Assembly (NCBI GenBank): GCA_002360535.1
Contig: DEQR01000016.1
Span: forward strand, 1 to 31,882
Source of the DNA: Thiobacillus sp. UBA3361
Lineage (GTDB): Bacteria; Pseudomonadota; Gammaproteobacteria; Burkholderiales; Thiobacillaceae
Direction of reading: 5' to 3'
Length of the DNA stretch: 31,882 nt
Shown here: positions 1-6,681 of the stretch, piece after piece
Layout of the letters: every line of letters starts with the position of its first letter
How positions within the stretch are numbered: position 1 is the stretch's first letter
Position numbers and translations under genes: made by a program
Notes under the pieces: model-generated
Told to the model about the DNA's origin: nothing
The model's database searches: none
Seen by the model: only the letters and a program-made list of their open reading frames with translations

Positions 1-1934
1 GCCAGGTCACCGGCGTCGAAGGCCGCATCGGCCTGCCGCGCCACGCGCTGCAGCGCGCCGTGCAGTGCGCTTTCGGCCGGCTCGCCGAACAGCGCGGCGC
101 GCACTTCGACGCCGCCGGCACCGTCGGACTTCTTCAGGATGTTGCCGACACGCTTGTTCGCCGCGGCCAGCGCCGGCGCCTCGGGCAGCGCGGCGAACTG
201 GCGCAGTGCGGCCAGGCGGGCCGGCAGGTCGGCCCAGCGCTCGGGGCGCAGCTCGAGCACGGCGTCGACCTCCTGCGCGCTGTAGCCCTGCTCGCGCAGG
301 TAGCCGACCAGGCGCTCGCGCAGGAACAGCGCCAGTTCGGGCTGCGCCTGCCCGTGTTGCGGGCCGAAAGCCTCGAACGCGCGCTGCACCAGCACCTGGG
401 CATCCAGCGGCAACGCGCGTTCGATCAGCATGCGGACCACCCCCAGCGCATGGCGGCGCAGCGCGAACGGGTCCTTGTCGCCGCTGGGCAGCTGGCCGAT
501 GCCGAACAGCCCGGCCAGCGTCTCGAGCTTGTCGGCCAGCGCCAGCGCCACGCCGCACTGCTGGCGCGGCAGCGCATCGCCGGCGAAGCGCGGCTGGTAG
601 TGGTCCTCGATGGCCAAGGCGACTTGCTCGCTCTCGCCATCGTGGCGCGCGTAGTAGCCGCCCATCACGCCCTGCAGTTCGGGAAACTCGCCGACCATGT
701 CGCTCACCAGGTCGGCCTTGGCGAGCAGCGCGGCGCGGTCGGCCGCCTGCGCCAGCGCCGCGCCGCCGAGCTGTTCGCCGATGACGCGCGCCAGCATGCG
801 CACGCGCTCGACCCGCTCGCCCATCGAGCCGAGCCGGGCGTGGTAGACCACCTTGGCCAGCGACGGCACGCGCGACGCGAGCGTCTTCTTGCGGTCCTGG
901 TCGAAGAAGAACTTGGCGTCGGCCAGCCGCGGCCGCACGACCCGCTGGTTGCCTTCGATGATGCGGCTGGGATCGGCCGGGCGGATGTTGCTGACCACCA
1001 GGAAGTGCCGCGTCAGCCGGCCTTCGGCGTCGACCAGCGGGAAGTACTTCTGGTTGGCCTTCATCGTCAGCACCAGGCACTCGGCCGGCACGTCGAGGAA
1101 CTGCGCGTCGAAGGCGCAGGCCAGCACGTTCGGGCGCTCGACCAGCCCGGTGACCTCGTCGAGCAGCGCGTCGTCGTCGATCGGGCGCAGCCCCAGGCCG
1201 GCCGCCGCCTGCTGCAGCTGGCGCACGATCTGCTCGCGGCGCTCGGCGAAGCCGGGAACCACCGCGCCGTCGCGCTGCAGTTGCTGCGCGTAGCTGTCGG
1301 CGCTGCGCAGCTCGATGCTGGGCACTTCGGACTCGAAACGGTGGCCCTGCGTGACGCGCCGCGCACGCAGGCCGAGCGCCTGCACGTCGAGCACCGCGTC
1401 GCCATGCAGCGCGACCAGCCCGTGGGCGGGGCGCACGAAGTCGACGCTCGACCAGCCGTCGGCCAGCTGGTAGCGCATCACCTTGGGAATCGGCAGCTTG
1501 GCCAGCGTCTCGTCCAGCGCCTTCTGCAGCCCTTCGGCCAGGCTGGCGCCAGCGACAAGGCTGTCGAGGAACAGCGTCTCGGCCTTGCCTTCGCCCTGGC
1601 GCTGCAGCGCCGCCACCGGCGTGTCCGCCGCGCCCAGTGCCGCCAGCTTCTTCAGCAGCGCCGGCGTCGGCTGGCCGGCAGCGTCCAGCGCCACGGCCAG
1701 CGGCATCAGCTTGTGCGACAGGCGCCGCTCGGCGGCCTGCGCCGCGACGCCGGCGACATGCACCGCCAGCCGGCGCGGCGTGGCGAACGAGGTGACGGCC
1801 GCATCGGCCGCCGCCAGGCCCTGCGCCTTCAGCGCGTCGGTCAGCAGCGTGGCAAACGCCTCGCCGAGCCGCTTCAGCGACTTCGGCGGCAGTTCCTCGA
1901 CCAGCAGTTCGACCAGCAGGTTCTTCGTGCTCAT
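1..1934 (-). CDS. glyS: Glycine--tRNA ligase beta subunit (3' end cut by window edge)
   Basis: Beta subunit of the heterotetrameric (alpha2beta2) bacterial glycyl-tRNA synthetase, which charges tRNA-Gly in the cytoplasm; the beta chain binds tRNA. The reading frame starts with MSTKNLLVELLVEELPPK, the conserved opening of GlyS, and stays open for about 644 codons to the window edge, ending in the helical C-terminal anticodon-binding region. The family is normally about 690 residues, so roughly the last 45 are missing. The frame contains the typical stretch around 'LTMKANQKYFPL' and 'DPFALRRHALGVVR'. The ATG lies two bases after the glyQ stop codon, so the pair is surely co-transcribed and probably translationally coupled. 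Identity is very secure; only the C-terminus is unseen. Confidence 0.97.
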   Translation of the reverse strand, partial: MSTKNLLVELLVEELPPKSLKRLGEAFATLLTDALKAQGLAAADAAVTSFATPRRLAVHVAGVAAQAAERRLSHKLMPLAVALDAAGQPTPALLKKLAALGAADTPVAALQRQGEGKAETLFLDSLVAGASLAEGLQKALDETLAKLPIPKVMRYQLADGWSSVDFVRPAHGLVALHGDAVLDVQALGLRARRVTQGHRFESEVPSIELRSADSYAQQLQRDGAVVPGFAERREQIVRQLQQAAAGLGLRPIDDDALLDEVTGLVERPNVLACAFDAQFLDVPAECLVLTMKANQKYFPLVDAEGRLTRHFLVVSNIRPADPSRIIEGNQRVVRPRLADAKFFFDQDRKKTLASRVPSLAKVVYHARLGSMGERVERVRMLARVIGEQLGGAALAQAADRAALLAKADLVSDMVGEFPELQGVMGGYYARHDGESEQVALAIEDHYQPRFAGDALPRQQCGVALALADKLETLAGLFGIGQLPSGDKDPFALRRHALGVVRMLIERALPLDAQVLVQRAFEAFGPQHGQAQPELALFLRERLVGYLREQGYSAQEVDAVLELRPERWADLPARLAALRQFAALPEAPALAAANKRVGNILKKSDGAGGVEVRAALFGEPAESALHGALQRVARQADAAFDAGDL

Positions 1935-1936
1935 GC

Positions 1937-2854
1937 TCAGGCCGCCTTCTTCGCCAGCTGCGCCGCGACCTCGTCGGCCCACTCGCGCGGCGCCATCGGG
2001 AAGCCGAGCCGCGCGCGGCTGTCGACGTAGCTCTGCGCCACCGCACGCGCCAGGTTGCGGATGCGGCCGATGTAGGCGGCGCGCTCGGTGACGCTGATCG
2101 CACCGCGCGCGTCGAGCAGGTTGAAGGTATGCGCCGCCTTCAGCAGCTGTTCGTAGGCCGGCAGCGCCAGCTGCCGCTCCATCAGGTACTTGCTCTGCCT
2201 TTCGTGCGCGGAGAACGCCGAGAGCAGGAAGTCGACGTCGCTGTGCTCGAAGTTGTAGGCGCTCTGCTCGACCTCGTTCTGGTGGTAGACATCGCGGTAG
2301 CGCAGGCCTTCGGACCACTGCAGGTCGAACAGGCTTTCCACGCCCTGGATGTACATCGCCAGCCGTTCCAGGCCGTAGGTGATCTCGCCGGTGATCGGCT
2401 TGCAGTCGATGCCGCCGACCTGCTGGAAGTAGGTGAACTGCGTGACCTCCATGCCGTTCAGCCACACCTCCCAGCCCAGCCCCCAGCAGCCGAGCGTCGG
2501 GTTCTCCCAGTCGTCCTCGACGAAGCGCACGTCGTTGCGCTTCAGGTCGAAGCCCAGCGCCTCGAGGCTGCCGAGGTACAGGTCGAGGATGTCGGCCGGG
2601 GCCGGCTTCAGCACCACCTGGTACTGGTAGTAGTGCTGCAGCCGGTTCGGGTTCTCGCCGTAGCGGCCGTCCTTCGGGCGGCGGCTCGGCTGCACGTACG
2701 CCGCCTTCCACGGCTCGGGGCCGAGCGCGCGCAGGAAGGTCGCGGTGTGGCTGGTGCCGGCGCCGACCTCGAGGTCGTAGGGCTGCAGGATGATGCAGCC
2801 CCGCTCCCCCCAGTAGCGCTGGAGGGTCAAGATGATGTCCTGGAATGCGGGCAT
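1937..2854 (-). CDS. glyQ: Glycine--tRNA ligase alpha subunit
   Basis: Catalytic alpha subunit of alpha2beta2 glycyl-tRNA synthetase, forming glycyl-adenylate and charging tRNA-Gly together with GlyS. The protein from the chosen ATG is 305 residues, matching the family (E. coli 303), and opens MPAFQDIILTLQRYWGERGC. Family hallmarks visible include 'LQPYDLEVGAGTSHTATFLR', 'YVQPSRRPKDGRYGENPNR' and 'TYFQQVGGIDCKPITGEITYG'. The open frame extends about 100 codons further upstream, but that part is not conserved-looking and the internal ATG is where GlyQ proteins begin. It precedes glyS by two bases in one operon. Class II synthetase, soluble. Confidence 0.98.
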   Translation of the reverse strand: MPAFQDIILTLQRYWGERGCIILQPYDLEVGAGTSHTATFLRALGPEPWKAAYVQPSRRPKDGRYGENPNRLQHYYQYQVVLKPAPADILDLYLGSLEALGFDLKRNDVRFVEDDWENPTLGCWGLGWEVWLNGMEVTQFTYFQQVGGIDCKPITGEITYGLERLAMYIQGVESLFDLQWSEGLRYRDVYHQNEVEQSAYNFEHSDVDFLLSAFSAHERQSKYLMERQLALPAYEQLLKAAHTFNLLDARGAISVTERAAYIGRIRNLARAVAQSYVDSRARLGFPMAPREWADEVAAQLAKKAA

Positions 2855-3141
2855 GGCGGGTGTCTGGTTGGTATGGCGAGTGCGGATTCTAACTGCTGCC
2901 CGGTGCATGGGCCATGCCGACGCACCATCGGGCGCGGCCTGAAGGTGTTGGCCATGGCCCGCGAGGGGGCGTGCCGACAATGATGATGAATTCCCGACGC
3001 CCCGGGTGCTGCCGGCCGTTCGCATACGGCCCTTGAATGCCGTCTGGACGGCCCCTGTGGCAGCAAGTTGCCGATAGACGGTCGTGGCACATGCCTTGCA
3101 TGGAAACAGTCCGAGAGAGATTTGAAGGAAGGGAACAGGAC

Positions 3142-3297
3142 ATGACACTGACACTCACCCCCAGCCTGACCATCGGTTTTCGGCGTGCCGCCCACCGTGC
3201 CATGCGCGTCTTCCGCACCCACACCCGCCGGCTGTCCATCTGGAGCCTGAGCGTGGGTTGGCTGGAGGTCCTGATCTTCAAGTATCACTCGAAATAG
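3142..3297 (+). CDS. Small basic protein of unknown function
   Basis: An unrecognised 51-residue ORF beginning MTLTLTPSLTIGFRRAAHRA. A purine-rich ribosome binding site (AAGGAAGGG) lies about 8 bases before the ATG, and about four fifths of its third codon positions are G or C, as in the neighbouring genes, which argues that it is translated. The product is strongly basic with many arginines and histidines in the first 32 residues, then a more hydrophobic end (SIWSLSVGWLEVLIFKY) that could be a short amphipathic or membrane-associated helix. The open frame extends further upstream but without a better start. It sits between divergent glyQ and the convergent histidine kinase gene. No function can be assigned. 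Confidence 0.6.
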   Translation: MTLTLTPSLTIGFRRAAHRAMRVFRTHTRRLSIWSLSVGWLEVLIFKYHSK

Positions 3298-3309
3298 TTC
3301 TGCGTCCCC

Positions 3310-3332
3310 GGCTCGGGAATGCTGTCCGAGCC
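3310..3332. terminator. Hairpin between convergent genes
   Basis: A 7-bp perfect stem (GGCTCGG / CCGAGCC) with a 9-base loop lies between the end of the small + strand ORF and the end of the histidine kinase gene on the other strand. There is no T-tract on either side, so termination is only suggested by position. Confidence 0.3.
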
Positions 3333-3336
3333 GCCC

Positions 3337-4686
3337 CTAACGGGGGGCCGAGTCGCTTTCGGGTAAGGGCGGCGAGCGACCCGATGACGACTCGGCCGGG
3401 TGGGGCAGGACCAGCTCCGCCCGCAGGCCCCCGCCGTGCCGATCCAGCAGCCGGATTTCCCAGCCATAGGCATCGGCCAACTGCCTGGCGATGGCCAGGC
3501 CCAGACCGCTCCCCCCGTCGTCCCGGTTGCGTGACGATTCCAGCCTGAAGAAAGGCCTGAAAACGGCCTCGCGCGCCTCCGCGGGGATGCCGGGGCCGCG
3601 GTCCGACACGCTGATGCGCGCCTGCTGCGGACCGCAGTCCAGTGCTAGTTCCACCGCTTTGCCTTCCCCGTAGCGCAGGGCGTTGCCCAGCAGGTTACCG
3701 ACGATGCGTCCCAGCGCGGCTTCGTTGGCCTGCCAGGGGCAGGGCGGCGAGGACTGCCAGTCGATTTCACCCAACGCCCGGTTTTGTTCCGCCAGGCGCG
3801 CGCACAGCGCCGCCAGATCGACGTCCTGCAACGACTCCACCTTCAGGGCGCGGGCAAAGGCCAGCATGTCGCCCACCAGGCGGTTCATTTCGTCCATGTC
3901 CCGCTCCAGCCGCGCCACCAGGGCGGGGTCGGCCCCTTCCAGCATGGACAGGGCCAGCCGCATCCGTGTGAGCGGCGTGCGCAGGTCGTGGGAGATGCCG
4001 GACAGGAGCACGGTGCGGTTCTCCAGCAGGGACTGCACCTCACCGGCCATGCGGTTGAAGGCTGCCGAGAGTTGTCGGAGTTCCTGGGCGCCGGTTTCGG
4101 GCAGGCGCGGCGGCAGGCGGCCCTGGCCCACGGTGAGGGCGGATTCCGCCATGCCGCGCAGCCGACGGCTGGTCTGGCGGGCCAGGAACAGGGCCAGCAG
4201 CACGGTCAGCAGGGCGCCCAGGAGCAGCGCCGCCAGTGCCGCCAGGGGAGGCCGGAATTCATAGCGTTCCCGCAGCACCCCCATGCGCAGCAGATGGCCG
4301 CCGATCCGCAGTTCCGCCCAGGTCCAGGCCGGGTCCGGGCCGCGCTTGAGCTGGATGGCCTGGTTGCTGCGCTGGCTCAGGCGCTCGCCGAGCATGCGAC
4401 CGAACGGGCTGGGCGGTGCGGCTTGCGTCAGCCGGGATTGCACGGCGCCCAGTTCGAGCCCGTGCCGCAGGCTCAGTTCCAGCTCGAAATCGGCGCGCGT
4501 CTGGGGGGGGAGCTCCACCCAGGTCTGGGCGGCGAGCACCATGCGAGCGGCCAGCTCGTCCGCGGAGCTCTCCGCCAGGGGGATGACCACCGTCTTCCAG
4601 ACCACCGCCAGAGCCAGGCCCTGCGATACCAGGAACGCCGCCAGCAGCGCCAGGGCATTGCGGCCGAACAGGGTGCGCGGGAGCAT
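3337..4686 (-). CDS. EnvZ-like sensor histidine kinase
   Basis: Membrane sensor kinase of the EnvZ class, 449 residues, which should autophosphorylate on a histidine and pass the phosphate to the response regulator encoded just upstream. Order of domains: first transmembrane helix about residues 8-35, periplasmic sensor loop about 36-145, second transmembrane helix about 147-170, HAMP linker about 170-222, HisKA with H-box GISHDLRTPLTRMR (His233), then the ATPase domain with N-box NLLGNALRYG (about 329-338), DRGPGIP (about 362-368) and GSGLGLAIA (about 392-400). The C-terminal tail is rich in Ser and Pro. The gap to the regulator gene is 76 bp and contains an inverted repeat. The signal sensed is not deducible; proximity to envelope-protein genes suggests an envelope stimulus. 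Confidence 0.93.
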   Translation of the reverse strand: MLPRTLFGRNALALLAAFLVSQGLALAVVWKTVVIPLAESSADELAARMVLAAQTWVELPPQTRADFELELSLRHGLELGAVQSRLTQAAPPSPFGRMLGERLSQRSNQAIQLKRGPDPAWTWAELRIGGHLLRMGVLRERYEFRPPLAALAALLLGALLTVLLALFLARQTSRRLRGMAESALTVGQGRLPPRLPETGAQELRQLSAAFNRMAGEVQSLLENRTVLLSGISHDLRTPLTRMRLALSMLEGADPALVARLERDMDEMNRLVGDMLAFARALKVESLQDVDLAALCARLAEQNRALGEIDWQSSPPCPWQANEAALGRIVGNLLGNALRYGEGKAVELALDCGPQQARISVSDRGPGIPAEAREAVFRPFFRLESSRNRDDGGSGLGLAIARQLADAYGWEIRLLDRHGGGLRAELVLPHPAESSSGRSPPLPESDSAPR

Positions 4687-4693
4687 GGGCGCG

Positions 4694-4741
4694 GTCAGCG
4701 GTCAGCCACAGAAACCGATGCGTGAACAGCTGACCGCTGAC
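4694..4741. repeat. Perfect 13-bp inverted repeat in the regulator-kinase gap
   Basis: GTCAGCGGTCAGC at 4694-4706 is repeated inverted as GCTGACCGCTGAC at 4729-4741 with a 22-base loop; a further copy of CTGACCGCTGA follows at 4744-4754. The unit GGTCAGC/GCTGACC is itself tandemly repeated within each arm. It lies in the transcribed gap between the response regulator and kinase genes and could fold in the mRNA. Confidence 0.7.
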
Positions 4742-4762
4742 AACTGACCGCTGAGTGCTTCC

Positions 4763-5485
4763 TCAACCTTTTCCTTTCGGCGAGAACAGGTAGCCCTGGC
4801 CCCAGACGGTGCGGATATAGACCGGATTGGCCGGGTCGTCTTCCAGCTTCTTGCGCAGCCGGGTCACCCGCACGTCGATGGAGCGGTCGAAGGGGTCGCG
4901 GTCGTAGCCCTTCAGCCAGTCCATGATCTGGTCACGGGACAGGGCGCGGTTGGGATGCTCCACGAACAGCTTCAGCAGGGCGAACTCGGCGTGCGTGAGG
5001 GGAATCTCCGCGCCATCGCGGCTCAGGCACTGAGCGGCCAGGTCCAGTGCGAAGGGGCCGAAGCGGGCGGTCTCGTTCGCCGCCGGGTCGCCCTCCGCGG
5101 CCTGCGTGGCGCCGCGCCGCAGCACGGCCCGGATGCGGGCCAGCAGTTCGCGCGGGTTGAAGGGCTTGGCCAGGTAGTCGTCGGCACCCACTTCCAGGCC
5201 GACGATGCGGTCGATATCCTCGCCGCGGGCGGACAGCATGATCACCGGGCAGCCGGCGCTGGCCTTGACGCGCCGCGTCAGCGCCAGGCCGTCCTCGCCG
5301 GGCAGCATCAGGTCCATGACTACCAGGTCTGGCCGGGACTGCTCCAGGCGCGTATCCATTTCCCGCCCGTCGCGGGCGGTGCTGACGGTAAATCCCTGCT
5401 GGCCGAGGTATTCCGCCAGCAGGTCGCGGATGCCCGCGTCGTCGTCCACGACCAGGATGGCCGGACTCGTATCCCTCTCGTCCAT
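4763..5485 (-). CDS. OmpR-family response regulator
   Basis: DNA-binding response regulator, 240 residues. The receiver domain (about 9-122) has the acidic pair DDD near residues 14-16, the phosphoacceptor Asp58 in VVMDLMLPG, Ser85 in IMLSAR and Lys107 in AKPF. The C-terminal winged-helix DNA-binding domain (about 140-236) has the OmpR-type ending, with DRSIDVRVTRLRKKLEDDP and VWGQGYLF, very close to OmpR itself. The ATG at 5485 was chosen because CCGGAGC precedes it by about 7 bases; a TTG 18 bases upstream is less likely. It is followed by its kinase gene and is divergent from the DUF3106 gene across a 98-bp intergenic region carrying phased direct repeats, its likely binding site. Confidence 0.94.
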   Translation of the reverse strand: MDERDTSPAILVVDDDAGIRDLLAEYLGQQGFTVSTARDGREMDTRLEQSRPDLVVMDLMLPGEDGLALTRRVKASAGCPVIMLSARGEDIDRIVGLEVGADDYLAKPFNPRELLARIRAVLRRGATQAAEGDPAANETARFGPFALDLAAQCLSRDGAEIPLTHAEFALLKLFVEHPNRALSRDQIMDWLKGYDRDPFDRSIDVRVTRLRKKLEDDPANPVYIRTVWGQGYLFSPKGKG

Positions 5486-5525
5486 CGGGTGCTCCGGAAA
5501 CAAACTGTTACAAATTTACAGGACT

Positions 5526-5566
5526 GGGAAACGGTGGGGAAACTGCCGCCGCCTACATTGGGAAAC
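5526..5566. promoter_or_regulatory. Three phased GGGAAAC repeats, candidate response-regulator binding site
   Basis: The heptamer GGGAAAC occurs at 5526-5532, 5537-5543 and 5560-5566. The first two starts are 11 bp apart and the third is 23 bp further on, so all three lie on nearly the same face of the helix, as is usual for OmpR-family tandem sites. They occupy the region between the divergent response regulator and DUF3106 genes, where an activator would be expected to bind. A weak -10-like TACATT lies at 5554-5559. Confidence 0.45.
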
Positions 5567-5583
5567 GTAAAACGGAGAACGCC

Positions 5584-5997
5584 ATGAAAACCGCCACCGC
5601 ACTGTTGATCCTGATCGGCGCCGCGAGCCTTGCCCAGGCAGTCCGGGCGGAGACCTACGCGCCGTGGGAACGGGGCGGAGAGTTGATCGTGGCGCAGATG
5701 AGCCCCGCCGAGCGCAGTGCCATGCGGGAGCGCTGGGAGCGGATGCCCCCCGACGAAAGGGCCGTGCTGCGCGAGCAGTTCCAGGAGCGCATCCGCACCC
5801 TGCCGCCGGAAGAGCGGGAATTGCAGCGGCGTGAGTTGATCGAGCGCTGGCGCAGCCTGCCGCCGGGCGAACGCGAACTGCGCCGGCGCGAGATGCTCGA
5901 CGAGCATGGCTACGGCCGGGGCTTCGAGACAAGGGACATCGACGAAGGGCAGCCGGACTGGGGCTTCGGCAACAGCCGCCGCGGCCGTGGACGCTGA
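5584..5997 (+). CDS. DUF3106-like periplasmic repeat protein
   Basis: A 137-residue secreted protein with a signal peptide (MKTATALLILIGAASLAQAV, cleavage near residue 22). The mature part contains four copies of a short motif, [ML]-[SP]-P-x-E-R followed by basic and helical residues, at about residues 39-51, 54-66, 73-85 and 92-104, spaced 15, 19 and 19 residues. This Arg/Glu-rich helical repeat is typical of DUF3106 proteins of betaproteobacteria, whose function is unknown; the layout loosely resembles Spy/CpxP-type periplasmic stress proteins, which is an analogy only. The tail is Gly- and Arg-rich. The gene is divergent from the OmpR-like regulator and followed by the glycine-zipper gene, so it is probably part of that system's regulon. 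Confidence 0.8.
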   Translation: MKTATALLILIGAASLAQAVRAETYAPWERGGELIVAQMSPAERSAMRERWERMPPDERAVLREQFQERIRTLPPEERELQRRELIERWRSLPPGERELRRREMLDEHGYGRGFETRDIDEGQPDWGFGNSRRGRGR

Positions 5998-6042
5998 TGC
6001 TCGAGGGCAAGGAATACCCGATTGGATAACGAAAGGACAACC

Positions 6043-6600
6043 ATGAAAACCGGCAGACTGATTACCGCCATCACCCTGATGCTGAGCACGGCTGGCGCCG
6101 CCTGGGCCGGCCCCCGATACGCGACGGACCGGGACGGGCCCTTCCTGGACCGCGCCCAGGTGCTGTCGAGCACGCCAATCTATGAAAGTTTCAACGAGCC
6201 GCGCCGTGAATGCTGGACCGAGGAGGTGGCCGGCTACTACGAGAGTGCCCAGGAGCGTTCCTACTCCGGCGCCGTTCTCGGCGGCATCGTCGGCGGACTG
6301 CTGGGCAAGCAGGTCGGGCGCGGCAGCGGCCGCACCGCCGCCACCATCGCCGGCGCCGCCACCGGTGCCATCGTCGGCGACAACATCGACAACGACGGGC
6401 ATCGCGGGGCGGTCTATCGCGAACCCCGCGTGGTGGAGCGCTGCCGCAACATCGATAACTGGTCGCAGCGCATCACCGGCTACAACGTGCGCTACCTCTA
6501 TCAGGGCCATGAATACGGCACGGTGCTGCCCTACGATCCGGGGGCGAGTGTGCGGGTGCGGGTGCAGGTGAGCGTGGCCGAGGGCGGCGGCCGCTGGTAG
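6043..6600 (+). CDS. Glycine-zipper 2TM surface-antigen-like protein
   Basis: A 185-residue exported protein with a signal peptide of about 22 residues ending AGAAWA. The central part (about 74-113) is a glycine zipper, with GAVLGGIVGGLLGKQVG and later IAGAATGAIVGD, as in the 17-kDa surface antigen / glycine zipper 2TM family, which inserts in or spans the outer membrane region. The C-terminal part (about 130-175), with ITGYNVRYLYQGHEYGTVLPYDPG, is the conserved tail found in many betaproteobacterial members. Two cysteines (about 57 and 134) could form a disulfide. The ATG at 6043 was preferred to an upstream in-frame TTG because a proper signal peptide starts there. It follows the DUF3106 gene by 45 bp, probably in the same operon. 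Confidence 0.82.
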   Translation: MKTGRLITAITLMLSTAGAAWAGPRYATDRDGPFLDRAQVLSSTPIYESFNEPRRECWTEEVAGYYESAQERSYSGAVLGGIVGGLLGKQVGRGSGRTAATIAGAATGAIVGDNIDNDGHRGAVYREPRVVERCRNIDNWSQRITGYNVRYLYQGHEYGTVLPYDPGASVRVRVQVSVAEGGGRW

Positions 6601-6621
6601 GCGTGCATCGGGCCCCGCGGG

Positions 6622-6649
6622 TTGCGCGATCCGCCGGGGCGCCTATAGA
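6622..6649 (+). promoter_or_regulatory. Possible promoter before the lytic transglycosylase gene
   Basis: TTGCGC at 6622-6627 and TATAGA at 6644-6649 are separated by 16 bp and lie about 33 bp before the GTG start of the transglycosylase gene. Three of six and four of six bases match the sigma70 hexamers, so this is only a reasonable candidate. Confidence 0.3.
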
Positions 6650-6681
6650 GTGCGCCTTTCTCCACGGAAGGCCAGAGCAGG

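Noticed and set aside
60..2030. Long + strand open frame of 656 codons opposite glyS
   Set aside because: It is an antisense shadow of glyS caused by high GC; the composition is Gln/Arg/Leu/His-rich and matches no protein family, while the opposite strand is clearly GlyS/GlyQ.
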